A DNA stretch of 64,000 bases from Planctomycetota bacterium (GTDB lineage: Bacteria; Planctomycetota; Phycisphaerae; Phycisphaerales; UBA1924), in the NCBI GenBank assembly GCA_963204725.1, contig CAUJHH010000026.1, positions 124,001 through 188,000 of the forward strand, given 5' to 3'. The notes beneath the pieces are model-generated. The model was not told the DNA's origin. It saw only the letters and a program-made list of their open reading frames with translations, and ran no database searches. Shown piece by piece: positions 8,789-19,519 of this stretch (its first letter is position 1; every line of letters starts with the position of its first letter). The position numbers and the translations under genes are program-made.

Positions 8789-9349
8789 TCAGCTCCTGCT
8801 CGTTCGGCGCGCCGGTTTGGCCCGATCGATCACGCGAGCGGACATCACCTCTGCCGTCCGCGTGGCCCGGAAGGCCCTCAGCGACTCGCGGATGGTGGTG
8901 TCTTCCAGCCCGAGGATAGAAGCCGCGAGCAGGGCCGCGTTGGCGGCGCCGGCCTCACCGATCGCCAGTGTTCCAACCGGCACGCCCTTGGGCATCTGGA
9001 CTATTGAGAGCAGCGAATCCATTCCGGCGAGAGCGCTTGAACGCACGGGCACGCCGAGCACGGGAAGCACCGTCAGCGAGGCGATCATGCCCGGAAGGTG
9101 GGCTGCGCCCCCCGCACCGGCGATGATGACCCTCAGGCCATTGGACTCGGCACCCGACGCATAGGAAAAGAGCCAGTCCGGGGTGCGGTGCGCGGAGACC
9201 ACCATGCGCTCGTGCGCGATGCCGAGCGCGTCGAGGACCTCCGACGCGTGGCGCATGGTCTCCCAATCCGAGCGCGAGCCCATCACGACGCCCACAAGGG
9301 GTGCGGCATCGCGCGGCTGCGGTCGAATCGGGACGGTTCGTTTAGCCAT
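8789..9349 (-). CDS. purE: N5-carboxyaminoimidazole ribonucleotide mutase
   Basis: 186 residues. PurE moves the carboxyl group of the PurK product to give CAIR. Motifs are [14 protein letters not shown] near residue 20, the [13 protein letters not shown] segment holding the catalytic His near residue 57, and [16 protein letters not shown] near residue 80. It precedes purK by three bases. The start overlaps the end of the cyclophilin gene by 8 bases, so translation of the three genes is probably coupled. Confidence 0.96.
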   Translation of the reverse strand: MAKRTVPIRPQPRDAAPLVGVVMGSRSDWETMRHASEVLDALGIAHERMVVSAHRTPDWLFSYASGAESNGLRVIIAGAGGAAHLPGMIASLTVLPVLGVPVRSSALAGMDSLLSIVQMPKGVPVGTLAIGEAGAANAALLAASILGLEDTTIRESLRAFRATRTAEVMSARVIDRAKPARRTSRS

Positions 9350-10007
9350 TGCCCGCCGGAATCGCCTCTGCCTTGGTGATCTTGGTGACCTTCTGGATCA
9401 CGACCGGCGTCTGCGGCACGTTCTGCATGCCTTCCTTGATCCCAGTCGGAACCTGCTTGATCTTGGCCACGACGTCCATGCCGCCGACAACCTTGCCGAA
9501 GACCGCGTACGCCGCACCGTCTCTGGGAATATCGAGGAAGTCGTTGTCCTTGACGTTGATGAAGAACTGGCTCGTTGCGGAGTCGATGACACTCGTCCTC
9601 GCCATCGCGACCGTTCCGACCTTGTTCTTCAGCCCGTTCTGCCACTCGTTCTTGATGGGCTTGTCGGTCGCTTTCTGCTGCATGTCGGCCGTGAAGCCGC
9701 CGCCCTGGATCATGAAATCATCCATGACGCGATGGAATATCGTGCCGTCGTAGTGACCCTTGTTCACGTAGTTCATGAAGTTCTCGACCGAGATCGGGGC
9801 CTTCTCGCCGTCGAGTTCGAGCACAATGTCTCCCATGGAGGTCGTCATCTTCACGTACACAATCTTCTCCTTGGCCTCCGGCTGTGCCGGAACGGGCTGA
9901 GCTGCTGGCGGGGTCGCGGGCGGAGGCGTCTGATCCTGAGCGAACGCGCCCGTTGCGCCGAACGCGGCACAGGCAAGCATGACCGAAAGCAGGCGTCGCG
10001 TTCTCAT
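9342..10007 (-). CDS. Exported peptidyl-prolyl cis-trans isomerase, cyclophilin type
   Basis: 221 residues from the ATG preceded by AAGGGG. An N-terminal signal peptide ([20 protein letters not shown]) is followed by a proline/alanine-rich linker. The cyclophilin domain begins near residue 50: [20 protein letters not shown], catalytic [31 protein letters not shown], and [14 protein letters not shown]. It should assist protein folding outside the cytoplasm. An upstream in-frame extension of 58 residues has no such features and was rejected. First gene of the operon with purE and purK, an odd functional pairing. Confidence 0.93.
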   Translation of the reverse strand: MRTRRLLSVMLACAAFGATGAFAQDQTPPPATPPAAQPVPAQPEAKEKIVYVKMTTSMGDIVLELDGEKAPISVENFMNYVNKGHYDGTIFHRVMDDFMIQGGGFTADMQQKATDKPIKNEWQNGLKNKVGTVAMARTSVIDSATSQFFINVKDNDFLDIPRDGAAYAVFGKVVGGMDVVAKIKQVPTGIKEGMQNVPQTPVVIQKVTKITKAEAIPAGNG

Positions 10008-10177
10008 TCGGTACCCCTTGACTACTTCTCGAAACTGAGGGACACGACCGATGACACGCCGGTCGCTCTCGAGCCAATGCCGGATCGGTGTCCGCCGGCA
10101 GGTGGGAATTCTATACGGATCGTCGGCTCCGTGGTTCGAGCCGGGCGGATGGCCCATTGCGGCGACCTGAGGCCGGA

Positions 10178-12190
<2,013 letters not shown>

Positions 12191-12220
12191 CTCGTGCTCC
12201 GATCGGCTGGTGAGAGGGCA

Positions 12221-12234
12221 CCCGGCGCGCCGGG
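12221..12234. repeat. 14-base perfect GC palindrome between symporter and acs
   Basis: CCCGGCGCGCCGGG is self-complementary and lies 31 bases before the acs start, between the symporter stop and acs. It may form a small hairpin in the mRNA that tunes expression of acs, or be chance in a GC-rich gap. No U-run follows. Confidence 0.35.
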
Positions 12235-12271
12235 CTTCGACACGCGAGTCTATTGGCCTCGCCGACGCACG

Positions 12272-14164
12272 TCACTCCCCGGCACGGACCGGAGGCACCT
12301 GCATCTCGTGCGCCTCTCCCGCACCACGCGGCACCCGAATCTCCTCGATCAACGCCCGGATGTGATCCGGCGGCGCGGGTGTGACCGCACTCACCGCGAT
12401 CGCCACCGCAAAGTTTATCAGCATACCGACGGATCCGATCCCCTCGGGGCTGATTCCGAGCATCCAGAACTCCTGCTTGGGCGTCCCCGGTTCCCACGCC
12501 GTCAGGAGCCCGAGGAGCCCGTTCCCCCAGTTGAACTTGAAGAGCACGATGTAGACCGCCGTGAACGTGATGCCGGTCATCATGCCGGCCACGATCCCTT
12601 CGCGCGACGCCCGCTTCGAGAAGATCCCGAGCATGATGCACGGAAAGAAGCTCGACGCAGCGAGCCCGAATGCCAGCGCAACCACCTCCGCCACGAACCC
12701 CGGGGGCCAGATCCCGAGCGCGGCCGCGCCCAGCACCCCCACCGCCGCCGCGATCCGCGCCACCCACAGCTCCTGCCCCTCTCTGATCCGCGGCATCAGC
12801 ACGCCCTTCAACAGATCATGGCTCACCGCCGACGAGATCACCATCAGCAGCCCCGCTGCGGTCGAGAACGCGGCAGCGAGCCCGCCCGCTGCGACGAGCC
12901 CCACCACCCATGCCGGCAGACCCGCAATCTGCGGATTGGCCAGGACCACGATGTCGCGATCGACGTAGAGCTCGTTCGGGCCTTGGCTCAACGCGTTCGT
13001 CACCAGACGCTCACCGGACGCGCCGCGCGTATCCCCAGCGGCAAACGCGGGCTTCCCTGCGAACACCTCGCCCTTGCGATAGTCCACCCGCCCATCGCCG
13101 TCCTTGTCCACCCAGGCCAGCAGCCCTGTCGCCTCCCACTCCTTGAACCACGCTGGAACCGCCTTGTCGTCGTCTGGCGCGCCGGACGGGTCGTATCGTG
13201 CCTGCTCGATCGCAGCGATCAGATTCGTCCGCCCGAACGCGCCGACAGCGGGCGCCGCGGTGTAGAGAACGCCGATGAAGAGCAACGCCCAGAACGCGCT
13301 CAGGCGTGCATCGCGCACCTTCGGGACGGTGTAGAATCGGATGATCACATGGGGCAGACCCGCGGTCCCCGCCATCAGCGCGAGCGTGATCGCGAATACA
13401 TCGACACGCGACTTGGATCCATCCGTGAACGCGTTGAATCCCAGCTCACGGTTGATCGCGTCGAGCTTGTCCAGCAGCCCGATCGTCTCGCCACCGGCGA
13501 TCCGGCTCCCCACTTCCCCTCCGAGATTGCCGATGAATCCGAGCTGGGGGACCACGTTCCCCGTCAGGAGCATCGCCATGAAGATCGCCGGCACCATGTA
13601 CGCGAAGATCAGCACGCAGTACTGCGCCACCTGCGTATAAGTGATCCCCTTCATGCCGCCAAGCACCGCGTACACCAGAACGATGCCGGATCCGATGATG
13701 ACTCCGAGCGTGATGTCCACCCCGAGGAACTGGCTGAACACGACCCCGACGCCGCGCATCTGCCCGGCGACGTAGGTAAAGCTGACGAAGATCGCGCACA
13801 CCACGGCGACCACGCGCGCAAACTGTGAGTAGCAGCGATCGCCGACAAAGTCCGGCACGGTGAACTTGCCGAACTTGCGGAGGTATGGCGCGAGCAGAAG
13901 CGCGAGCAGCACATACCCGCCCGTCCAGCCCATCAGGTAGACCGAGCCGTCGTATCCGGCGAACGAGATGATCCCGGCCATGGAGATGAACGACGCGGCC
14001 GACATCCAGTCGGCGCCGGTCGCCATGCCGTTGGCGATCGGGTGCACGCCGCGCCCCGCGATGTAGAACTCACTCGACGATCCCGCGCGCGACCAGATCG
14101 CGATGCCCAAATACAGCGCAAAGCTCAGCCCGACAATCACAAACGTCCACGCCTGCACGTCCAT
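12272..14164 (-). CDS. Sodium:solute symporter large subunit, probable acetate transporter
   Basis: 630 residues with many membrane helices, of the SSS family form that pairs with a small DUF4212 subunit. The family segment GTAGLPHVIIRFYTVP lies at about residues 266-281. A hydrophilic insert at about 312-410, absent from short SSS proteins, contains DKDGDGRVDYRK at 353-364, a loop resembling an EF-hand calcium site (Asp at positions 1, 3 and 5, Gly at 6, but Lys instead of Glu at 12). The gene follows the small subunit by three bases and precedes acs, which argues for acetate or a related carboxylate; the substrate is inference. Confidence 0.93.
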   Translation of the reverse strand: MDVQAWTFVIVGLSFALYLGIAIWSRAGSSSEFYIAGRGVHPIANGMATGADWMSAASFISMAGIISFAGYDGSVYLMGWTGGYVLLALLLAPYLRKFGKFTVPDFVGDRCYSQFARVVAVVCAIFVSFTYVAGQMRGVGVVFSQFLGVDITLGVIIGSGIVLVYAVLGGMKGITYTQVAQYCVLIFAYMVPAIFMAMLLTGNVVPQLGFIGNLGGEVGSRIAGGETIGLLDKLDAINRELGFNAFTDGSKSRVDVFAITLALMAGTAGLPHVIIRFYTVPKVRDARLSAFWALLFIGVLYTAAPAVGAFGRTNLIAAIEQARYDPSGAPDDDKAVPAWFKEWEATGLLAWVDKDGDGRVDYRKGEVFAGKPAFAAGDTRGASGERLVTNALSQGPNELYVDRDIVVLANPQIAGLPAWVVGLVAAGGLAAAFSTAAGLLMVISSAVSHDLLKGVLMPRIREGQELWVARIAAAVGVLGAAALGIWPPGFVAEVVALAFGLAASSFFPCIMLGIFSKRASREGIVAGMMTGITFTAVYIVLFKFNWGNGLLGLLTAWEPGTPKQEFWMLGISPEGIGSVGMLINFAVAIAVSAVTPAPPDHIRALIEEIRVPRGAGEAHEMQVPPVRAGE

Positions 14165-14167
14165 CGC

Positions 14168-14434
14168 TCATGCCTCCCGGAATCCGTAACGCCGGTCCAG
14201 GCGGTTCATGAGCACGACGTACACCAGGATCAGCACGATGAAGACATAGATCGAGCCCTGCTGCGCGAACCAGAACCCCAGCTTCGCCGACCCGATCCGG
14301 TACTGATTGAGCGCATCCACGAACAGGATGCCACACCCGTAACTCACGAGGAACCAGATGGAGAGCAGCACGCCCAGGTAGACCAGATTGGTCCGCCAGT
14401 AGGCTCGCCGCACATCCGCTTCGATCTTCGCCAT
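14168..14434 (-). CDS. Sodium:solute symporter small subunit (DUF4212)
   Basis: 88 residues with two membrane helices (YLGVLLSIWFLVSYGCGILFV and GSIYVFIVLILVYVVLMN), the usual size and layout of the small subunit that accompanies this symporter class. The motif RLDRRYGF near the C-terminus is typical. The start at ATG 14434 is set by MAKIEADVRRAYWRTN, the normal beginning of the family. A promoter-like pair lies directly upstream with only seven bases between -10 and ATG. It heads the small subunit-large subunit-acs operon. Confidence 0.92.
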   Translation of the reverse strand: MAKIEADVRRAYWRTNLVYLGVLLSIWFLVSYGCGILFVDALNQYRIGSAKLGFWFAQQGSIYVFIVLILVYVVLMNRLDRRYGFREA

Positions 14435-14441
14435 GGGCCGC

Positions 14442-14470
14442 AGCGTAGTGCGTGCGCCCTCTTCCCACAA
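14442..14470 (-). promoter_or_regulatory. Candidate promoter of the acetate module
   Basis: TTGTGG (14470-14465) and TACGCT (14447-14442) are spaced by 17 bases on the minus strand. The small-subunit ATG follows after seven bases, so the transcript would be nearly or fully leaderless. Confidence 0.5.
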
Positions 14471-14555
14471 GCGCAGGCAATGTCTGGCCCAGAAAGTGGC
14501 ACATCGGACCGTAACTCTGGGGCTTACGTTGCCGGAGGTCTGGCCCTCCTGCGAT

Positions 14556-14984
14556 CTACTCTTCGGTCTGAGGCTGTTCCTCCTGAGGCTGCTCGTCGAG
14601 CGGCTCCCAAGACACAACTCGACCGTTCCTGTCGACCAAGACTGACTTCGCCACAATCTGGCCACCAGCCGCCATCACAACCGGGTCTGCGCCGTCAATG
14701 GTAAAGCTGTAGAGCTCGCCGGATTCCAGAAACGAGACCGCGACAGGACGCAGCGCCTTGACCAGCGCAAGCCCCTGCTCTGAATAGGTCTGCGTCCCCA
14801 ACGACTCGCGGTGAACGGTGCCATCCGCAAGCGTCTGATCGATCACCACCGGCGCCGTGACCACGGGCCCCTGAACTCCGTCACTGCCCAATCCCGCCTG
14901 CTCATTGGATCGCGCGGAGTGGCAGCCTGTCATGAACTGGCTGGCGGCTGCCATTGTGACGAGAATGGCCGAGCATTTAGTCAT
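14556..14984 (-). CDS. Small lipoprotein of unknown function
   Basis: 142 residues from the ATG of MTKCSAILVTM. The N-terminus is a lipoprotein signal with lipobox FMTGC (Cys at about residue 21). The mature part is acidic, with TYSEQGLALVKALRPVAVSFLESGE in the middle, and ends in a Gln/Glu repeat tail (EQPQEEQPQTEE). No domain recognised. A clear promoter lies about 75 bases upstream. The next possible start, 12 codons upstream, would spoil the signal peptide. Confidence 0.72.
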   Translation of the reverse strand: MTKCSAILVTMAAASQFMTGCHSARSNEQAGLGSDGVQGPVVTAPVVIDQTLADGTVHRESLGTQTYSEQGLALVKALRPVAVSFLESGELYSFTIDGADPVVMAAGGQIVAKSVLVDRNGRVVSWEPLDEQPQEEQPQTEE

Positions 14985-15058
14985 GGTTCTCAATGCCTTC
15001 GCTCCTTGGAAAGGATGCATCGGCTCGACTGACCATGTGAGGGCAGTGCGCGTATGCC

Positions 15059-15086
15059 AGCATATCAGAACTTGCTCGATTCGCAA
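15059..15086 (-). promoter_or_regulatory. Promoter of the small lipoprotein gene
   Basis: TTGCGA (15086-15081) and TATGCT (15064-15059) are separated by 16 bases on the minus strand. Transcription would begin near 15052, giving a leader of about 68 bases. One of the best-looking promoters in the window. The rest of the 14985-15269 gap holds nothing I can identify. Confidence 0.6.
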
Positions 15087-15269
15087 TGAACAGACCGGCG
15101 TTCTCACCCCACCGAAGAGCGGAGACAACGAGGGGCGGGTGGCCCCGATCTCCGGCCGGTAGCACCGATCTGCCCAACCCCTTCGTGACACACTCGCATC
15201 GCGCCGCGCCACCGCGCCCGCGTGCCGATGAGACACCGCTCTGGAGAGCTGCGCGACCGAATGCCGACT

Positions 15270-17291
15270 TCAGGAGTGCGAGGCCTCGGTCGCGCTCAGC
15301 ACCTCTTCAACCGTCGTCATCCCCCGCGCCACCTTGCGGAATCCGTCGTCGCGGAGTGCGACCATGCCGCGCTCGAGGCACATCCGTCGGAACTCCGAAA
15401 CGTTCGGATTGCCCGCGATCACATCGCGGAGCTGGTCATCGACCGCCAGCAACTCATAGATACCCACGCGGCCGGCGTACCCGGTGTTGCGGCACTTCTC
15501 GCAGCCCTTCGCCATCCACGTCAGGTCCGACTCGATCCCCTGCATGGACAGGAACTCCGCGACTTCTTCCGAGGGTTGCTCCTGCACCTTGCAGTTGAGG
15601 CAGAGGCGTCGAAGCAGGCGCTGGGCAAGGACGCCGTTGATGGCAGCGCCGACCAGGAAGGGCTCCAGGCCGATGTTCACCAGCCGCGTGATCGACGAGG
15701 GCGCATCGTTCGTGTGCAGCGTGCTGAGCACCAGGTGACCGGTCAGCGAGGCTTGGACCGCGGTGCTCGCCGTCTCCAGGTCTCGGATTTCGCCCAGCAT
15801 GATCACATCGGGGTCCTGACGAAGCAGGGCCTTGAGCGCCTTCGCGAACGTCATTCCGATCTTCTCGTGCGTCTGTGTCTGCGTGATACCGTCCAGGTGA
15901 TACTCGACCGGGTCCTCCACGGTCGAGATGTTCATCTTGTTCTTGTCGAGCTGGCGCAGCGACGAGTACAGCGTTGTCGTCTTTCCCGAACCGGTCGGGC
16001 CTGTCACGAGGATGATGCCGTGGGGCGCATCGATCAGCTTCCGCCAGATCTCGAGCGTCCCCGACTCAAAGCCAAGGTCCTCGAGCTGCACGTTGATCGA
16101 TCTTGTATCCAGGATACGCATGACGGTTTTCTCGCCATACGTGTTCGGGAGCGTCGACATACGCAGATCCAGCTTCCGCCCGGAGACAGTGCATCGGATG
16201 CGACCGTCCTGGGGCACGCGCCGCTCCGCGATGTCCAGGCCCGCCATGATCTTCAGGCGGCTCGTGATCGCGGGCCCCATCGCGGCCGGCGGGTTCATCA
16301 TCTCAAAGAGCACGCCGTCGATACGAAACCGAACCTTGACCTGCTTCTCGGAGGGCTCGATGTGGATATCCGACGCGCCTTCCTTGAGCGCTGTCTGGAT
16401 GATGTAGTTCACATAGCGGATGACCGGCCCTTCGCCGGCCTGTTGCTCGAGATCGACATCGGCCGAACTCGTCTTCTCGATCGAGACGTCGGACTCCGCG
16501 ACATCGGTCAGGATCTGGTCCAGATCCGCCTGATCGTTCGCTGCGGCGCCCGCGCCCACGATCTCCATCGCCCCACGGATGTCGTAGGCCGTCACCACCA
16601 CCATCTTGACGCCGGGCACTCCCAGGCGCGCCTTCAGATCGTCGATCAGGAAGACGTCGTCGGCGTGGACAGCACCCACGACGGCACGGGCTCCCTCCAT
16701 CCGCAGTGGCAGCACCATGTGCTGCTTGCAGAACTCCGGCGTGAGGCGCTGCAACAGTTTGCCATCGAAGCCCCCGTCCAGTCCCCTCTCGACGTCGACC
16801 CGCTCGAAGGGAATTCCCTTCATGTCGGCGACGGTCTGCTGGATCGGCGCCTCGGCCGTCCCCTGTTCAAGAAGCACTTCAATCAGCGACCGTCCGGGCG
16901 ATTGGCGGATGACGTTCTGTGCAGTCGAGAGTTGCTCTGCCGTGATCACGCCCTTCGCGAGCAGCGTCTGTCCGAGATCGCCCGAGTTCGTCGAGACGAT
17001 CGCCCCGGGACCGGGCGTGTAGACGTCCGAGAGCGCGGGGCCGACCATCGACGACGGCCCTGCATCGGGTCGGGACCGGATCGATGGGTCGATGGCGAGC
17101 GTGCGATCCGCCTCTTCGGCAGTCTGGAAGACCTTCTGATTGCCAGGCATCGACGGCAGCGGGCTGAACGCCGCTTCCTCTCGATCGATCCGGTGCTGCG
17201 TCCGAGGATCACGAGGGAGCTTGCGCCGGGACTCCTCGCCCTTCTGCACACCAAGCTCGGTCAGGATGTCGTCGATGTTGTACTTTGCCAT
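15270..17291 (-). CDS. Type IV pilus / type II secretion assembly ATPase (PilB/GspE)
   Basis: 673 residues. This cytoplasmic hexameric ATPase drives assembly of pilin-like fibres. The N-terminal GspE-II/MshEN-like region spans about residues 100-245. The ATPase core has Walker A GPTGSGKTTT at 431-440, the Asp box STVEDPVEYHLDGITQ from 456, Walker B DPDVIMLGEIRD at 493-504 and His box LVLSTLHTNDA after it. A four-cysteine zinc module (CLNCK...CEKC) lies near residues 570-605, typical of PilB/GspE and not of PilT. It is the last gene of a five-gene operon. Type IVa pilus and type II secretion systems cannot be separated from this gene alone. Confidence 0.95.
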   Translation of the reverse strand: MAKYNIDDILTELGVQKGEESRRKLPRDPRTQHRIDREEAAFSPLPSMPGNQKVFQTAEEADRTLAIDPSIRSRPDAGPSSMVGPALSDVYTPGPGAIVSTNSGDLGQTLLAKGVITAEQLSTAQNVIRQSPGRSLIEVLLEQGTAEAPIQQTVADMKGIPFERVDVERGLDGGFDGKLLQRLTPEFCKQHMVLPLRMEGARAVVGAVHADDVFLIDDLKARLGVPGVKMVVVTAYDIRGAMEIVGAGAAANDQADLDQILTDVAESDVSIEKTSSADVDLEQQAGEGPVIRYVNYIIQTALKEGASDIHIEPSEKQVKVRFRIDGVLFEMMNPPAAMGPAITSRLKIMAGLDIAERRVPQDGRIRCTVSGRKLDLRMSTLPNTYGEKTVMRILDTRSINVQLEDLGFESGTLEIWRKLIDAPHGIILVTGPTGSGKTTTLYSSLRQLDKNKMNISTVEDPVEYHLDGITQTQTHEKIGMTFAKALKALLRQDPDVIMLGEIRDLETASTAVQASLTGHLVLSTLHTNDAPSSITRLVNIGLEPFLVGAAINGVLAQRLLRRLCLNCKVQEQPSEEVAEFLSMQGIESDLTWMAKGCEKCRNTGYAGRVGIYELLAVDDQLRDVIAGNPNVSEFRRMCLERGMVALRDDGFRKVARGMTTVEEVLSATEASHS

Positions 17292-17335
17292 CGCACGCCC
17301 GTTCTGTCGCTCTCAGACCACCGCAGGATCCAGAC

Positions 17336-18046
17336 TCACCGCTTCCGTGCCGCAGACTTCGCCTTCGCGCGATTCGATGGCTCGTGGCTGTCCTCCACGC
17401 TGATCGTGAACTGCTTGCCCTCGGCCTCAAGCGTTACCACGCGGCCCTCGATGTTCAGCACGACAAATCGGCCCCCGACGGTGTCGCCGATCGTGACCGT
17501 TTCCTCGTTGATGCGAGCGAGCGGCACGCGACCGCCCATGATGCTGTAGAGCTTGAGCCTCGCGAGCTCTGCTGTGATCGCGCTGTTCGCGGCCTCCAGC
17601 GCCTTTCGATCGAGCTCGGCCTGGCGTGCGGCAGCGTCCGACTCCGCCTGCATCTTCCACCCGTCGTCGGTGAGCTGCGCGGCCGACGCCGCCACACTCA
17701 ACAGACGGAACGGATTGCGACCGAGTTCCTCACCCTTGATCTGCACGGGTTGGGCGACAATCTCGAGTTCCTTGAGCACCTTGGCCGTGCGTGCGGCACC
17801 ATCGATGCCCTTCTCGACGGGCTCGTAGTCGATCTTCAGGTTCGCAAGCGACAGCTTCGGGCCCATGCCGAGATGGCGCATTCCGAAGAGGACAACACCG
17901 GCCCCGATGAGCACCACGCCAAGCACCACCGCCTGGCTCGAGACTCTCTTGGCGGGCGGCGCGGCTGGCGGAACCTGATCCGCGCCCTGCGCCGAAGACG
18001 CGAGGGACAGCATGCCGCCCATCTCGGATGTTGGCTTGTTGCTCAT
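17336..18046 (-). CDS. PilP/GspB-like inner-membrane assembly protein
   Basis: 236 residues with one membrane helix at about 37-55 (AVVLGVVLIGAGVVLFGM). The C-terminal stretch ARINEETVTIGDTVGGRFVV, followed by VVTLEAEGKQFTISV, resembles the short beta-domain of PilP, GspC and GspB proteins that contact the secretin or assembly platform. The start overlaps the pilO-like stop by one base (TGATG). Position after pilM, pilN and pilO supports the PilP assignment; the sequence match is from pattern only. The tail is basic (SNRAKAKSAARKR). Confidence 0.7.
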   Translation of the reverse strand: MSNKPTSEMGGMLSLASSAQGADQVPPAAPPAKRVSSQAVVLGVVLIGAGVVLFGMRHLGMGPKLSLANLKIDYEPVEKGIDGAARTAKVLKELEIVAQPVQIKGEELGRNPFRLLSVAASAAQLTDDGWKMQAESDAAARQAELDRKALEAANSAITAELARLKLYSIMGGRVPLARINEETVTIGDTVGGRFVVLNIEGRVVTLEAEGKQFTISVEDSHEPSNRAKAKSAARKR

Positions 18047-18579
18047 CAGTTTGTCCTCGCGTCGGTGAAGTAGATGCTCAGCGTGAACTGCGCTTTGATG
18101 TTGCCATCGGGCTCCGTCACGCGCTCGAGATTCAGATCCGGAAGCCGCGTGATGCGGGGGAGTCGCTCGAGTTCGAGCAGGAACTCGTAGAACCCGCGGA
18201 AGTCGCCGGCGGTCGTCACCTTGATCGGCTGCTCCATGTACATGGCCGCCGCGACCGGCTTGCCGCTCTCCATGGCCGGCGCACTCAGGCCCGCCTGCAC
18301 CGCGAGCTCGGAGATCTGGCGCACGATCGCGTCGACTTCCTTGCCGTCGGGCAACCGAGCCTCGGTCTTCTTGATGAGATCGGCGATCTCCTGGTTCGCT
18401 CGGATCAGGTCCGCGTTGCGTGCCGTTTCCTGACGCAGCTTGTCGAGCATCTCCTGCTTGTGCCGGATCTCCCCGCGCGCCGCGGAGATACGGCTGTTCT
18501 GCGGACCAAAGACCAGGAAGTAGGACGCCAGAGGCACCGCCACCAGCACGAGCCCCATCAGCATGTCACGGACTCGCAT
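18046..18579 (-). CDS. pilO: PilO-like pilus assembly protein
   Basis: 177 residues. An N-terminal membrane helix (MLMGLVLVAVPLASYFLVFGP) is followed by a coiled-coil (ISAARGEIRHKQEMLDKLRQET) and a ferredoxin-like periplasmic domain ending in IKAQFTLSIYFT, the standard PilO/GspM layout. It probably pairs with the PilN-like protein encoded just upstream (gap of three bases) in the inner-membrane alignment complex of a type IV pilus or secretion machine. Confidence 0.85.
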   Translation of the reverse strand: MRVRDMLMGLVLVAVPLASYFLVFGPQNSRISAARGEIRHKQEMLDKLRQETARNADLIRANQEIADLIKKTEARLPDGKEVDAIVRQISELAVQAGLSAPAMESGKPVAAAMYMEQPIKVTTAGDFRGFYEFLLELERLPRITRLPDLNLERVTEPDGNIKAQFTLSIYFTDARTN

Positions 18580-18582
18580 GGC

Positions 18583-19485
18583 TCAGTCCTCCTTCCCGGG
18601 CTGCACACCCGCCGAGATGCTCGTCGTCGAGAGTTCGGGCGCATCACCCGACCTCGTCTCTGCGTTCGATTCGGTCTGCACGGCTGCCTGGGCGCTCTCG
18701 CTGGTAGCGCCGGCTTCGATCTCGCTCTTGGCCGCGCTCCGCACGGTCGACTTCGGCGCCTCGCGAAGCTTCGCGCCGATCTCAAACTTGCGGAGTGTCA
18801 TGTCGCTCATGACTGTTTCCTTGATGTACGCCAACTCAACGGAGTCGAGCACATCGCACTGCTTGAGCGCCTGGAGATAGTCTGCGATCTGCTGGTTCTC
18901 ACCGGCTACGCCGGTCAGGACGAGCGTCGTCTCGAACTTCGGAGCCTGCAGCTTCGGGCCGGGCGGCGGCGTTGACTTGTCCGCCTTGGACTTGCTGGAT
19001 TTGGAAGACTTGGCGGACTTGCCGCTGGAACCGGAGAGCGACTTCACGCCGGCTTCTCGAGACTCGAGCGCGGGCGCAACGGTGACCCGCTTGCTCTTGA
19101 CGTCGGCCGTGAGCAGCGTGACTCCCTCGGGCATGCGCTGAACGAGTTCCGCAGCGAGCACCGATCGCGGGTTCTTCTCGACCAGCGCGGTGGTGATCTC
19201 CGCACGCTCGATCATCGATTCCCGCTGGCCCTCGAGCGACTTGAGCTGATCGATTTTCTTCGATTCCTGCTCGTACGCTGTGTTGATCGCTTTGTGCTCT
19301 TCCTCGACCGACTTCCATTGCCGGTTGGTCACAACAAACGCGGAGCCCACGCCCACCATCACCACGCCAAACAGAAACAGGCAGAGCAGATTGGCTCGCC
19401 CGTCGGCCTTGCGCGACACATAGTCCTCTGGGAGAAAGCTCGACCCAACGTCGGGCTGCTTCGGTTGTGCGAACGGATTGCTCAT
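18583..19485 (-). CDS. pilN: PilN-like pilus assembly protein with Lys/Ser insert
   Basis: 300 residues. A short cytoplasmic N-terminus with NPFAQPKQPDVGSSFLPEDYV is followed by a membrane helix (LLCLFLFGVVMVGVGSAFVV) and a coiled-coil (AINTAYEQESKKIDQLKSLEGQ), then a periplasmic domain split by a low-complexity Ser/Lys insert (SGKSAKSSKSSKSKADKS, about residues 155-175). The fold resumes with FETTLVLTGVAGENQQIADYLQALK. The C-terminal 60 residues are Ala/Ser/Glu-rich. Order pilM-pilN-pilO supports the call. The insert and tail make it longer than the usual roughly 200 residues. Confidence 0.82.
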   Translation of the reverse strand: MSNPFAQPKQPDVGSSFLPEDYVSRKADGRANLLCLFLFGVVMVGVGSAFVVTNRQWKSVEEEHKAINTAYEQESKKIDQLKSLEGQRESMIERAEITTALVEKNPRSVLAAELVQRMPEGVTLLTADVKSKRVTVAPALESREAGVKSLSGSSGKSAKSSKSSKSKADKSTPPPGPKLQAPKFETTLVLTGVAGENQQIADYLQALKQCDVLDSVELAYIKETVMSDMTLRKFEIGAKLREAPKSTVRSAAKSEIEAGATSESAQAAVQTESNAETRSGDAPELSTTSISAGVQPGKED

Positions 19486-19519
19486 CGGTCCCTCCGCCGG
19501 GCGTGCGCCCGGGACTCAC

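Noticed and set aside
10120-10150. GGTTCGAGCC near the start region of the cyclophilin gene, tRNA-like
   Set aside because: The flanks do not pair into a T-stem or acceptor stem.
15222-17549. 775-codon open frame opposite the PilB/GspE gene
   Set aside because: Antisense shadow; the minus strand has a complete assembly ATPase.
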